This document shows positions 10,810 through 23,369 of a stretch of 64,000 bases of DNA, piece by piece. Below the pieces are notes generated by a model. The model was not told the DNA's origin. It made no database searches and saw nothing but the letters and a program-made list of their open reading frames with translations. Origin of the DNA: Elephas maximus indicus (Eukaryota; Chordata; Mammalia; Proboscidea; Elephantidae); NCBI RefSeq assembly GCF_024166365.1, contig NC_064823.1:6070924-6134923 (forward strand). The letters are read 5' to 3'. Every line of letters starts with the position of its first letter. Position 1 is the stretch's first letter. A program made the translations under genes and the position numbers.

Positions 10810-12090
10810 ACTCTGTACTAGGTTCTATGCTAGCCTCCTGTGAAAGAGAAAAAAAAATAATAAAATAAATAATCAAAATAATGTCATAAATGTCACAATA
10901 GAAATTTATAGCAGGCGTTAGCATTCAAAGAGGTCAAGAAGGAGGAAGTATCAAGCTTTCATGGGCAGTTCACAAGGTAAGTAAGGTACTACTGTTCCTG
11001 TATCTATCGAGTTGGTCAATTTGCTCTTTCTCCCAGTCATAAGAGATAATCCTTTCTTTCTAGGCTCCTGATATTTCTCTTTGTTTTCAGACCAGAGCTT
11101 TCCTCTGTGAAATCACTCTAATAATTATGTCATTCCTTGGTACAATATTATTATTTCTTTGCAGGTCTCCTCTACTGAGTCTCATACTTCCTTTCTTGGG
11201 AGGAGAAAAAAAAAAGTATCTGTAATTTTGGAACCTTTCCTGACTAATTTGTTCTTGTTCAGTAATTGATACTCACTGCAACCCCTCTGTCCCTTGAAGA
11301 AATCCACATGTCATTTCATTCTCACTTCCTGTCAATCGTCTCTTTCCTATTCATATGAGGCCCTGTTCCATGCAACAACATAAGGTGGCTGACAATTTAT
11401 CAGTATCTAAACATTTTAAACCCATTTTTACATTTGATAACTTTTACAGCACAAAAGCATAATCCTCAATAAACTCATATGGGAGACAATTGCTACTCCT
11501 GTATGTTTTAGGGTTTATTCAAAAAATTCTAGTACATATTTTTTTAAACTTTTATATCCTTGATAGGCAAGCTGAATGCATGTTAAATGCACAATCATTT
11601 ATGTTTGTATGTGTGTGTGGTGTATGTATTTCAGTTTTCAATGAACCATGAGTGTTATAGGTAGAAAAGAAATCTACAAAAGCCAATGTAGTTAGTAAGA
11701 AACAACCCAGAGGGAAAAAATACCCTAGTGGTAGATGTCAACCTAAAGAAGCAATATCATTTTACTTTAAAATCCCAGAGCATTCCTTCCTCTTTCTGAG
11801 GATCTCAGAATATTTATATCAGGGTCAAGAGGGGCAAATACTCTGAAGGTGTATAGAAATCCATGTAGCCAAAGAAAAGTGTTCTTTGGGAAGACCAAAC
11901 CCAAACAACCACATTGGCATGAGACTTGCACTTTTTAATGAGACCAACTGTGCCCAACAAAAAGATGTCTTAGTGAGACAGAACCACAGAAGGAAAGATA
12001 CATTAACAGAAAGTTTGCTTTTGAGTCTGCTGAAGTTTATTATTTTCATAGAAAGGGTTCCCTGTTATATTTTCTGCTGGTATCATGGAA
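10810..12090. other. Unassigned unique sequence
   Basis: AT-rich DNA with no recognised gene or repeat. The frames at 11825-12049 are not protein-like. Confidence 0.4.
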
Positions 12091-12091
12091 G

Positions 12092-12437
12092 GGGATTGGT
12101 GGTTCAATGGCAGAATTCTCACCTTCATTGAGAGACTTGGGTTCAATTTCTAGCCAATACAGCTCAAGTACAGCCACCACCGGTCTGTCAGTAGAGGCCT
12201 GAATGTTGCCATGATGTTGAAGAGATTTCAGCAGAGCTTTTAGACTAATCTGGACTAGGAAGAAAGGCCTGGCAATATACTTCTGAAAACTAGCTGGTGA
12301 AAACACTGTGAATCACAAATGTCTGATTCACAACTGATTATGCGAATGGCGCAGAACTAGACAGTGATTCATCCTGTTGTGCATGGGTTTACCATCAGTC
12401 AAGCGCCAACACAATGGCAGCTAACAACAATGACAAC
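12092..12437 (+). mobile_element. tRNA-Gly-headed afrotherian SINE
   Basis: Same architecture as 10469-10809: head GATTGGTGGTTCAATGGCAG, B-box GGGTTCAATTTC, body TCAGTAGAGGCCTGAATG, GAAGAAAGGCCTGGCAAT, tail GCAGCTAACAACAATGAC. Nearly full length. Confidence 0.82.
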
Positions 12438-13028
12438 ACTAGTATCAGTTGAATGCTGAGTAATTAAAAAGTAATTACAAATAGAAAAGTAAAAATAATT
12501 TGAACTGTTAACAGTGGATAGTTGCCTTTTGAATACTTTATCAAAAAAATCAAACAAAAACATACATGTAAGTATGGACAATGTGTACTTTTTTTAGCAC
12601 TTTTTTTTTTTACTTTGTCATACTGTGGTGGCTTGCATGCTGCTGTGATGCTGAAAACTATGCCACCAGTTATTTCAAATACCAACAGAGTCACCTATGG
12701 TGGACAGTTTTCAGCAGAACTTCCAGACTAAGGCAGACAAGGAGGAAGGACCTTGTGATCCACTTCTAAAAGAACCTGGCCAGCGAAAACCTTATGAATA
12801 GCAGTGGATCGCTGCCTGATGTAGTGCTGGAAAATGAGCCCCTCAGGTTGGAAGTCACTGAAAATACAACTGGAGAAGACCTTTCTCCTCGAAGTAGAGC
12901 TGACCTTAAAAATGTGGACAGAGTCAAACTTTTGGGATATTCACTTGCTGATGTGCCCCAACTCAAAATGAGAAGAAATAGGTACAACCATCCATTAACA
13001 ATCAGAAAGTGGAAAATACAAAGTATGA

Positions 13029-13238
13029 ATGGAACACATAACGATTTATATCCTAGGCATTAGTGAACTGAAATGGACTGGTATCAACCATTTTGAATCA
13101 AACAATTATATGGTCTATTATGCTGGCAATGACAAATTGAAAAGAAATGGCATTGCATTCATTGACCAAAAGAACATTTCAAAATCTATCCTGAAGTACA
13201 ATGCTATCAATGATAGGATAATATCCATGCACCTATAA
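13029..13238 (+). pseudogene. RTE endonuclease domain relic
   Basis: This 69-residue open stretch carries the endonuclease motif SELKWTG at 13062-13082, whose Glu is a metal-binding catalytic residue in APE-type endonucleases. YYAGN and KRNG follow. Further endonuclease homology continues in other frames to about 14035. Frameshifts and the inserted SINE mean no active enzyme can be made. Confidence 0.85.
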
Positions 13239-13412
13239 GGAAGACCAGTTAATAGGACTATTATTCAAATTTACATGCCAACCACTAACTCCAAAGATGA
13301 AGAAATTGAAGATTTTTACCAGTATCCACAGTCTGAAATCAATTATATATGTAATCAAGATGCATCCATAATTACAGGCTATTGGAATGAAAAAGTTGGA
13401 AACCAGAAGGAT

Positions 13413-13572
13413 TGAACCCATTGCTGTCAAGTGGATTCCAGCTGATAACGACCCTATAGGACTGAACAGAACTGCCTCATAGGGTTTCCAAGGAGTGCCT
13501 GGTGAATCATGAACTGCCCACCTTTGGATTAGCAGCCATAGCTGTTAACCACTACACTACTGGGGTTTCCAA
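13413..13572 (-). mobile_element. AfroSINE inserted in RTE element
   Basis: Inverted short-type AfroSINE: CATTGCTGTCAAGTGGATTC, CTGCCTCATAGGGTTTCCAA, CAGCCATAGCTGTTAACCAC, ending in GGGGTTTCC. The RTE sequence resumes on both sides, and AGAAGGAT is duplicated at 13405-13412 and 13573-13580. The SINE is therefore younger than the RTE copy. Confidence 0.92.
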
Positions 13573-14787
13573 AGAAGGATCAGTAGTTGAAAAATATGGC
13601 CTTGGTGATAGACACGATGCCAGAGATCTCATGACAGAATTCTGCAAGACCAATGACTTATTTGTGGCAAATACCTTTTTTCAACAACTTAAACAGTGAT
13701 TATACACATGGACTTTGCCAGATGGAATACACAGGATTCAAATCGACTACATCTGCAGAAGGACACAATGGAGAATCTCAGTATCATCAGTCAGAACAAG
13801 GCCAGGGGTGGGCTATGAAACAGATCACCAATTGCTTACATGGAAGTTCAAGGTGAAGCTGAAGCAAATTCAAACAAATGCTCAAGACCCAAATTATGGC
13901 CTTGAGTATACTCCACCTGAATTTAGAGATCATCTCGAGAATAGATTTGATGCACTGAACATGAGTGGCAGAAGACCAGACGAGTTGTGGGATATATCAA
14001 GGACATCAGGTATGAAGAAAGAAAATAGTCATTAAAAAGACATGAAAGAAAGAAAAGACCAAAGTGTATGTCAGTAGATACCCTGAAACTTGCCCTTGAA
14101 CATACAGTAGCTAAAGTGAATGGAAGAAATGAGGAAACAAAAGAGCTGAACAGAAAATTTCACATGGTGGCTGGAGAAGAAAATTATAACGAAATGTGCA
14201 AAGACGTGGAGTTAGAAAATCAAAAGGAAAGAACACGCTTGGCATTTCCCAAGCTGAAAGAACTGAAGAAAAAATTCAATCCTAGAGTTGCAATACTAAA
14301 GGATCCTATGGGCAAAATATTAAATGATACAGGAAGCATCAAAAGAAGATGGGAAGAATACACAGTCACTGTACCAAAAAGAATTGGTTGATGTCCAGCC
14401 ATTTCAGGAGGCAGCATTGGATCAAGAACCAATAGTACTGATGGAAGAAGTCCAAGCTACACTGAAAACATGGGCAAAAAACAAGGCTCAGGAATTAACA
14501 GAATACCAATTGAGATGTATCAACAAACAGATTCTAGGCTGGAAGCTCTTATTCCTCTATGCCAAGAAATTCGGCCAACCAACTGAAAGAGATTCATATT
14601 TGTGCCCATTCCAAAGAAAGTGATCCAACAGCATGATGAAATCATCAAACATTATCATTAACATCGCTAGCAAGTAAAATTTTGCTGAAGATAATTGAAA
14701 AACAATTGCAGAAGTATGTATATCTACATCAAACTGCCAGTAATTCAAACTGGATTCAGAAGAAGACATGGAGTTTTCTGGATATGT

Positions 14788-14929
14788 ATGTAGCGCAGTG
14801 GTTAAGACCTTGGCTGCTAACCAAGAGGCCGACAGTTCAAATCCACCAGCTGCTCCTTGGAAACCCTACGGGGCAGTTCTACTCCATCCTATAGGTTGCT
14901 GTGAGTCGGAATTGACTCGACAGCAATGG
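14788..14929 (+). mobile_element. AfroSINE abutting truncated RTE, followed by TA repeat
   Basis: It starts inside the A-box region (GCGCAGTGGTTAAGACC) and runs to GACTCGACAGCAATGG. A TA-rich microsatellite at 14930-14966 follows directly. The left edge lies within about 20 bp of the RTE breakpoint. Confidence 0.88.
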
Positions 14930-14966
14930 TATATATATATAATTTTTTATAGTATATATATATATT
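14930..14966. repeat. TA microsatellite
   Basis: Two runs of alternating T and A separated by a short T-rich spacer, directly after the SINE tail. Confidence 0.9.
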
Positions 14967-16699
14967 GCTCTTGTAAAATCTGCTTTTGAATGGGATCAAA
15001 ATAACAATTCTCCTGTTCTACTTTTTAAGTATGATTTAACTGTTTGAAGTTATGTACTTAGCAAAATTAAAAATTTCCTCTTGTTTTCCATGTACTTCTA
15101 CTATATAACACTAAGTACATTCTGTTGTAAGAATTTTAAATGTCAATTTGACATAACTGCCATACCAAATGGATCATTGTAGTTGAAAGACATGATGTCA
15201 TATACATATTCGTATATTCGACCTAACATAATTCCTTGTGATGTTTGTGTAGGTGTTTAAGGAATGAGCTGACATGGCTCTGGATTTAAAAGTCATGTTA
15301 GGGTTGTATATAGGCTGTCTAATAAAAAAGAAAACTAATACTGCCCCCAAAACACCACTTCCCTTGACAAATTTTGAAGTTTTACTTTGCTTAGTTGTTT
15401 GGATGCATCACAGAGGCAACACTGACTTGATTTATATGATGCCACAACTTCCTGACTACATTAGCAATGAAATACATCAAAGAAGATTTGTAATGCTTTC
15501 AACATTATAATATATAAAGTATAAATAGTTTTAAAACAATTTGAAATGTGTATCAGACAGTAGAGTTTTTAAATGCTTTAGTATTTTCCCCTACTTGTAA
15601 CTATTTTTTTCAAAGATTGATTTAATTTACAATGTAAAAATGTGAAGAGGAAAAGATAAGCTAAAATCAAGATCAGCTGAACCAAAAACCAACCCTGGTT
15701 TAATTAGTTAGCTTCCCCACTCCCTTAAAAAAAGATGCCTACAGAAATAGTAGCATTTCCATAAGAAACTATAGACCTCAAAATGAAACCATGTGTCCTG
15801 CTGAGGCCAGTCCTTAAGCTCAGGAAATACCAATTATCTTTGTTGTTGTTTTTATCTTTTAACTTCTAAAAATTTACACATGGTTTTGAATTCCAGTTTG
15901 GCAACTATATACATTCCCCCCCCCACGTCTCCCTTTTTCTGCCTTTTATCTTTTTTTAACATTATGTTTGACGTTTCCTGAAATAATTTTTTATTTTTCG
16001 GAATGAAAGAAAAAATGTCTATTTAGCTTACAGTTAAGTTTTGTATCTTTTTTCACACACTCCAGCTGACCATGAGGCAGGATTGGAAATATCTTCTCTA
16101 TTATGGCTGCTGAAGACTAACCTTCCATTTTCAATTTTACCAGCGTATTCTGCAGGAGAGTGTGCTATCTCTTGAATATCAATTCACCACAAATGATTTA
16201 TATTTTGTGAGATCTGATTAATAATAAAAATAATTCAAAATAAAGAAATATATCACATAGCTGCTTTCGACTGGGAGACATCTCTAAAGTTCTTTTCTTT
16301 GATAAAATTTCCTACCTGTGATTTCTAAAGTTATTAAGTTCTGACTTCTCCCTGGCTTTTTTTACTTCCTAGGCCATAGCTGTTCATTCAGAGAATACTT
16401 GTTGGCTAAAACACGGCATGAGGAGTATGCTGGCGCAGCATCTATATAAACAGGCTTCCTTGACTGTGTGCTAGTGTTACCGGGAGTAAAGGGAGTTTTT
16501 TTTGTTTTTTTTTAAGTTTTGTCTAAACCAAGAGGAGACAAGCGGCATACTTTCAGAATTTCTTTGATAAGCTCTCTTCTCCTGTTGCTATTACTGGATT
16601 TCAGAGTTTAGTTTTCAAACATTTCAAAGTTGGATTTGTCCATTTGAAATCAGCTGCTTAACCATTTAGAAACAAAGGTAATGGCAGAGACAGATATTG
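14967..16699. other. Unassigned AT-rich unique sequence
   Basis: No gene or repeat was recognised. There are homopolymer-rich stretches near 15918 (C run) and 16498-16515 (T runs). Confidence 0.4.
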
Positions 16700-16925
16700 G
16701 CAGAGTGCTATATAATTTACCATTTGGTCTTCACAGGTAGTAGCTGATTTAAATATCACTGCACTTGTGGTCGACGGTTAACTAGAGTATCTCCTTGCCA
16801 CACCTGAGTTAATACACATACACAAGTTAACACATACAAGACAAGGTCACCTAGTTAGAAAGCGGTAGAATCGGGAATAAACCCGGTACCTCTGACTTGT
16901 GACTCTATTACCTAAGTGTCTTGTC
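16700..16925 (-). repeat. MIR-like SINE, inverted
   Basis: GGTCACCTAGTTAGAAAGCG, GAATAAACCCGGTACCTCTG and TGACTCTATTACCTAAGTG match an inverted MIR. The left half is weaker. Confidence 0.5.
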
Positions 16926-16939
16926 TTGATTTTCTTTTT

Positions 16940-17088
16940 GCCTTTTTTTTTTTATTGTTCTTTAGATGAAGGTTTAGAGAACAAACTAGTTTTTATTGAA
17001 CTCTTAGTACACATATTGTTTTATGACATTGGTTAACAACCCCACAGCATGTCAACACTCTCCCTTCTCAACCTTGGGTTCCCTTGTC
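16940..17088 (-). mobile_element. L1-type 3' end fragment, second subfamily
   Basis: CATATTGTTTTATGACATTG, GTTAACAACCCCACAGCATG and CAACACTCTCCCTTCTCAAC resemble an inverted L1 3' UTR. It differs from the type at 7835 and 31140. The family call is from memory. Confidence 0.5.
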
Positions 17089-17089
17089 T

Positions 17090-18811
17090 TGATTTTCTTC
17101 TCTGTTTCTGCAATTACTTATTACATTGAAACAATCCAGTAAAATTTAAAAGAGCAGGGAAAAGTAAATTTGATGTCTATCTTTATATAAGTACGTTTAA
17201 AAGGTAAATCATTTAGACTTCAATTGTTTTAACATTTAAATGAGTGCAATAATTTTCAACATAATGTCTTTCATACCTCATTCAGCATGGATCTGATCAT
17301 GAATCATAGAATTTTAAAAACAAAGAAGATTGGAGTTTATCCGACCCATAACTAATTCTTAAAATAAAAGTGTATAAAGCAATATATACACAATTCAGAA
17401 GGTGGTAATCTGGCTTTTAAGTCAATACAAAAACAAACTACATTTTGATGGTGTGGAGGGGCTCCATTGCTTTTTCTGTGGACTTAGTTTTTCTTTTATT
17501 AAATAGTGATAGTAATACCTGTCCTACCCTCCTTAGGGTTTTTCTGGTTTTTGTTTTTTTTTGGAGATCTGATGAGATAACATGTGTAAAACCACTTTAC
17601 AAAATGTAAAGTATATTGAAAATGTAATACGTTATAAAGTATTCATATAGTGAGTTCTCTGCAATATTTTATCTCAGATAGCAAGCTCATTTCTTAAAAT
17701 TTCACTAGCAGGGGATTTTTTTAAATACGATTTTTGTGTCATACCAAAGGTGGCAAACCAACATTTAGTAATGAGCAGAACTAGGAAAATAGCATAGTTT
17801 GCTAGCCTCCAAAAGAAACAGATCGTGTTTGTTAAGTTTACTTTAAAAATAAATGAGAGGACTGGAGTTTATAGTCATCCCCTCATTAGAACCCCAACTG
17901 GATAGACTATAAAATAGGACCAACTGCTATCTCTAAGCCTGTTTTTCAGATTTTTGTTTCACAAAACAGATTTGAATCCCTAGCTCTTCAGGGGGAAAAA
18001 AAAAAGTCTTCCAAGCAGCCAGCCGCTCAGAGCTGTGTATAATAAAATGGAGGTGGGAGGACAAAACCTTTCAAGACCAGGCAGAGGCCATGTAAACAGA
18101 TGTGGGTGCAGTGAATAGAAAAGGCTGAATAGTTGCTTTGTTTCTTACTTTCTGTTTGTACCACAGAGGGTCCTCTCTATGTAAGTATTTCTGGCAGATG
18201 ATGGTGTACCACATAACTCTTACTGCCTGTAGAAACATACAGAGCCTGATATTTGCTAAATGCAGGCACCATCAGCTCTTGGCTCCGTATTTATTTTAGT
18301 TCTTTAATGAGTGTTTCATGTCAGACCAAGTATTTACGTTCATTTCAAAAGAGAATTTACAAAGAACTTAACCGAAAAGCCAGTGCCATTTTTTTTTTTA
18401 ATCTTTTGACAGATAACCATCCCTTTCAGACTGCATAGTCCAACGAGAGGTGCTATATATGGATTTTTTGAAAGTTGTATGCATTATTCACAGATATTAA
18501 ATGACGTTATTGCTGAAAAAAGAGAAGGAAGGGTTCTTTGTTGTAAAAGATGTTTCTGAAAAGAAGTTCTGTGATGAATGCAGATAAGGTGTTGAATTGA
18601 GCTACATAACCTCCACTCTATTCTTCAAGATTTAGGTAGAAAAGTACACGGCATTGTTGAAGTGTTCTACACATGTTCATTGATTTATTGCACGAGGAAC
18701 TGTAATTGTTGCTTACTTGTGAAAGGTCAGAGACATCAGAATTTGGAAGCCTGCCCAGGTTTCTTTAAATAACCTCAGGGGCCTGGTGTTTTGTGATCCA
18801 GAATGCCTCGA
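17090..18811. other. Unassigned unique sequence
   Basis: No gene or repeat was recognised over 1.7 kb. Confidence 0.4.
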
Positions 18812-18840
18812 TGGGTGGGTGAGTGGGTGGGTGGGTGGTA
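18812..18840 (+). repeat. (GGGT)n tract, G-quadruplex capable
   Basis: The tract has five G-triplets within about 28 bp, separated by single T bases or TGAGT. This fits the standard G-quadruplex pattern on the plus strand. The long minus-strand frame over it is a by-product. Confidence 0.8.
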
Positions 18841-19498
18841 GGTGGATGGGTTGTTGAGAGAGGTGGAGGATACCTGCTCTACCATTTATTATACTCTTAT
18901 TTTGAGTCAAACAAAATCAACATCAGCCTCTAAGGCCAGTAATAGCCTACAGCAATAAAGTAGAAAATGTTCCTTCATAAATGTAGACAGTTATATTCAA
19001 CTCTTTCCCTGTAGTAGATGTTTATTTCATATGGAACAGAAAAAATGAGTCTCCTGAAAGCCGGTGGATTCACAGCTTGAATTTACTATTCTTCTAGCAT
19101 GGTGTTAACTTCACTAATAAAAATGGTGTGTCTGATTTGCAGAATTTCTTCACTGAACAAAATTATGCATGCCCAGGCACAGGAGAGGAACACAATTAAA
19201 AAAAAAAAAAGGAAAAACAAGAACTAGGAAAGATGGAAAACAGTGAGAATGTACCCTCCTTATGTGATACAATAAATAATGAAAGGCATAATCTTAAGAA
19301 CTACAGTTAACTCGTTGTAATCAGAGAGAATTCTCATTGCAATGCCTGCATCCTCCTGTGTTATCCAGGTGCCTTTTTCTTCATGAGTTACCTAAATTTC
19401 ATGTGATATTATGTTGAATTAAAAAAAAAAAAGTGGTACAGCTTGCTTGGAAATAAATGTCTAATCCACAAGACAATATGAATTTGTTGATCTTAATT
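18841..19498. other. Unassigned unique sequence
   Basis: No exon or repeat family was recognised. A-runs occur at about 19197-19211 and 19421-19432. Confidence 0.4.
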
Positions 19499-19660
19499 TG
19501 TGGCATAGTGGTTAAGCGCTACTGCCGCTAATCAAGAGGTCAGCAATTTGAATCCACCAGGCGCTCCTTGGAAACTCTATGGGGCAGTTCTACTCTGTCC
19601 TATAGGGTTGCTATGAGTTGGATTTGACTCTACAGCAGTGGGTTTGTTTTTGTTTTTTTT
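19499..19660 (+). mobile_element. AfroSINE, 5' truncated slightly
   Basis: It starts at TGTGGCATAGTGGTTAAGCG and continues through the B-box region, GGCGCTCCTTGGAAACTC and CTGTCCTATAGGGTTGC to CAGCAGTGGGTTTG and a T-rich tail. Confidence 0.9.
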
Positions 19661-21409
19661 ATACATTAATTCTTCAGAAGAAAAGGAGAAAAGGGAGTAC
19701 TGTCTTCTTGAAATGGATCTGTTTTCCCCTTCCGTATTTCAATACTGTAATTCTTGATATGCTGTTTGGGGCTAATTAAACGTGTCTGAATAAGGTAGCC
19801 TGCTTTAATTTCTTGTGGTGCCACATACTGACTCTGTCATTAATAAGCTAATAAGATTTGGGCACAGAACCAAAAGAAAAGAAAACTGGAGGAAAAGCAA
19901 AACCCTGAGAGGAAGAGTTTACATATGAGGCCCAGGCACTCTCTCTTTTCTCTGTCTCTAGAGAGTCAGCACTGTCAGCCTTCTCTTTGGTCAGTGACAG
20001 GGCTGGAGGCCCTTCTATACATGACTGTGTCTCATGCATTCATGGGCCGCTTCGACACCACAGCCCCTTTTGTTCAGAGCCAGATCATTGCTCTCCCCTT
20101 CTCTCAGCTGCCATATGGTGCAGGAGAGACCAACTTACAAAGGCAGAGAGGGAAAGGGAAAGCTTGAAAGAGGAAGAGAAGAAAGAAAATCTAGAGAGAG
20201 CAGATGAAACTGATTTACGTTCAGTGTTAAAGGGGCAAGGGAGTAAGGTGGGGCTAAGAAGTGACAGGGTACAAGACGGGGGCAGCAAGGAAGGAATCTG
20301 GGGAGCCGGATGTTCTTGGAATATGAAACTTTTCACAGACAGGCAACCAGACCAATTCCTGTGAGAGAAAGGCTCTCCTTATTCTCCAAATATGGTGCTA
20401 AGAACTGAAAACGTACACTACAGTTATTTATCTTTAGAACTGAAAATTTACACTACAGCTATTTATCTTTTGTCACCAGTTTTAAAATTAGTCCTATTAT
20501 TCCTAATGGCCAACGGACTACATTATTTTATTTTATCACAATGAGTCATAATACAGTCAAATAAACTTGTGTTCCTACATGTATTCTCACGTATCCACAC
20601 CAGGATAATTGTTAGTAATTTATTGAAACTCTCATCGTAAAAAAGCTCATAATGTGATTGTGTTTTTCTCTCTTTAGTAAAGTAGATATAGTTCTATGCA
20701 CCCATGTTCTATTTTAAGGACGTTTGAGGAGCCTACCTTCTAAGGAGCTTATGTCAAATTCTGTCATGATGCAATTCATACTTTTTTGAGAAAGCACATC
20801 AACGTTCCTAACTTACATGTTTGTATATAAGGAATTTCAGGCTTCGGCACATTCAAAAAAGTTTCTGTTAATTATGGTAAAATGTTTGACTTTCCCTTCA
20901 TTTATGTTCTATACAATACAACATACTGTCATGCTGATCATGTTCCATGAGACAAAGGGGGCAGAGTCTGGCATTTCTGTTTTAAGAATAGGTGGGTAAT
21001 TTTGGTCACTTATTTCACAAACAGCAAGTGGTACAGCTATTGACCAATATTATATATTTAATCCTGATCTGCTAAGCTGTGTTAATAATGGTGTGTCAAA
21101 ATATTAAACATGAATCACAGACATACAAGGCATATTTAGAAGTCTTTAAGATTACAGGATGAGCTAAGTTACCAAGTGTTTACTTCAGACAGAATGAATT
21201 GTCCAACCTATTCTGAAATACACAGACTTGCCTCCTTGAAATTCTGCTTTTCCCTTGGCATCCAAAAAACACACTCTGCTGCTCGCACTGCTGCTCGTTG
21301 ACAGCTCCTTCTCGGACTACATCGCTGACTTTTCCAAAAGTCCCTATCACCTAAAGTTGGGAGCCCCAGAGCTCCATCTTTGGAACTCACAATTTTCTTG
21401 TGTTTTTAT
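19661..21409. other. Unassigned unique sequence, with a GC-richer block
   Basis: At 19900-20360 the base composition is richer in GC and purines, giving overlapping open frames (such as 19987-20364) on both strands. The predicted peptides are low-complexity and carry no domain. I see no splice-site or start context that would make it an exon. Confidence 0.4.
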
Positions 21410-22102
21410 CTAATAGGTATCTCAATCTTCACATGGTCAAAACGAAATTACTGATCTTCACCCACTAAATCTGCTTCCCCCACAAACTTGCCCATCTGCA
21501 TTAACAACAAGTCTCTTCTTCTACTCCCTCAGGCCAAAAATCTTGAACTCATCATTCACCTTTCTCTGTTTCTCACACCACACATCTAAGGCACCAGCAA
21601 TTTTTGTTGATTTTACTTTTGAAATATGTCCAGTGTCTAACCAATTCCATTGCTACCATTTTACTCCAAGCCACCATTGTTTCTATATTGTATTATTATG
21701 ATAATCTCATTTGTTTCCCTGGTTCCATTCTTGCCCTTAAGTTATATTCTTAACATAGCATCCACAGTAAAACTGTAATACACTTTATGTCATATCTTTT
21801 CCTTCAGTACGCAAAAACTTGTGAAAAACCTAGTCACCCACTGCATCTTTAACTTTGTCTTAGCCACGCTGGCTTCCTTCCCATTCTGCAAATACATTAA
21901 TCACGCTCCTGCCTCAGGACCTTTTTACCAGCTGTTCTGTCAGTCTGGAATGTTTTTTCCTCAGGTTTTCTCACACCCTTCCACCTTCTGCTCATATAAT
22001 GTCTTCTTGGTGAAATCGTTTATGACTCCACGTCAACCCTCCCCCACCATGCTTTCCTCCTTTCCTTGCTATATATTTCCCACAGGATTTTTCACATTCT
22101 AA
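21410..22102 (+). repeat. L2 LINE 3' part, diverged
   Basis: The order of segments follows L2 in forward orientation: CATGGTCAAAACGAAATTAC, CCTCAGGCCAAAAATCTTGA, CTCCAAGCCACCATTG, CACGCTCCTGCCTCAGGACC, then TCTGGAATGTTTTTTCCTCA. The open frame at 21821-22102 is an L2 relic frame, not a gene. Confidence 0.75.
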
Positions 22103-22405
22103 CTTTCAAGTTACAAAAAAAAAAAAAAAAAAATCATTCCTTTGAGAATAGTAACAAGATTTCTGAAGTCTTTGAAAATATATATGTTTTCCTATGAAGC
22201 CTAAAGCATAGTTATCATGTCTAGTTACTGTCAGAAATAGATCACCTAGAATGAAATAAGTGGTTTTAATTTCTTTCTGCCTAAATATACAAAATCTCAG
22301 GAGTGGCATATGATCAGGAACTGACGGTACTGAAGGTAGTGGTCCAAGCTGCTCTGAAGGCACCGCCAACGCGCGGCTCCAGGGACTGATGGAATACCAG
22401 CTGAG

Positions 22406-23345
22406 GTGTTTCAACAAGCAGATGCAGTGCTGGGAGCGCTCACTAGTCTATGCCACACAAATTTGGAAGAGAATTACCTGCCAACTGATTGGAAGAGATC
22501 CATATTTGTGTCCACGCCAAAGAAAGGTGATCCAGTAGAAAGTAGATATCATCAAACAATATCATTAATATCACACACAAATAAAATTTTGCTGAAGATA
22601 ATTCAAAACCAGTTGCAGCAGTGCAATGACAGGGAACCGCCAGAAACTCAAGCTGGTTTCAGAAGAGGACGTGGAGCGAAGGAAATCATTGCTGATGTCA
22701 GACGGATCTGGGCTGAAACGGAGAATACCAGAAAGATGTTTGCCTGCGTTTTATTGACCACACAAACCATTTAACTGTGTGGATCAAAACAAATTATAGA
22801 TAACATTGCGAAGAACAAGAATTCCAGAATGCTTAATTGCGCTCATGCAGAAACTGTACGTAGACCAAGAGGCAGTCATTCCAACAGAACAAGGGGACAC
22901 TGTGCAGTTCAAAATAAAGAATGGCATGTGTCAGAGTTGTACCCTTTCGCCGTGTTTATACCATATTTACTCAGTGAGTATGCTGAGCATATAATCCAAG
23001 AAGCAGGACTATATGAAGAAGAATGCAGTATCAGGATTGGAGGAATACTCACTAACAACTTGCAACATGCAGATGACACAACACTGCTTGTTGAAAGTGA
23101 AGAGGATTTGAAGCACTTACTGATGAAGCTCAAAGGTGACAGCATTCAGTATGTATTACACCTCAACAAAAATCCTCACAACTGGACCAATAAGCAACAT
23201 CATGATCAATGGAGAAAAGATTGAAGTGTCAAGGATTTCATTTTACTTGGATCCACAATCAATGCCCGTGAAAGGAGCGGTGAAGAAATCAAACAACATA
23301 TTGCATTTGGCAAATCTGCTGCAAAAGACCTCTTTAAAGTGTTGA
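22406..23345 (+). pseudogene. RTE reverse transcriptase domain relic
   Basis: RT homology lies in three frames. Residues 1-122 of the frame at 22406-22774 include the PTDWKRSIF and QAGFRRGRG motifs. The frame at 22829-23224 has the catalytic box as HADD at 23066-23077, in place of the usual YADD. The frame at 23136-23345 continues the thumb region. The two catalytic Asp residues persist but the reading frame does not. Confidence 0.85.
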
Positions 23346-23369
23346 AAAGAAAGATGTCACTTGGAGGAC

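Larger units (their letters stand above)
12608..14769 (+). mobile_element. RTE1-like LINE, 5' and endonuclease half, 3' truncated
   Basis: An RTE-clade LINE encodes an APE-type endonuclease and a reverse transcriptase in one ORF. This copy starts near the family's 5' end (GTGGTGGCTTGCATGCTGCT) and continues through the N-terminal region (frame 12794-13063), the endonuclease and the linker to the start of the RT domain, stopping at about 14769. It is broken into short frames at 13029-13238, 13502-13699, 13715-14035, 14068-14391 and 14324-14623, so it is dead. About 30 nt are missing just before 13030. A minus-strand SINE interrupts it at 13413-13572. Loss of the 3' end is unusual, because such LINEs normally lose their 5' end. 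Confidence 0.88.

Noticed and set aside
12794-14623. Possibility that the RTE frames form a domesticated host gene
   Set aside because: Frames are short, shifted against one another and interrupted by a SINE; nothing suggests selection.
19987-20364. A 125-residue plus-strand open frame in a GC-richer block
   Set aside because: The peptide is low-complexity and charged, overlaps equally long frames on the other strand, and has no domain or splice context. Composition explains it.
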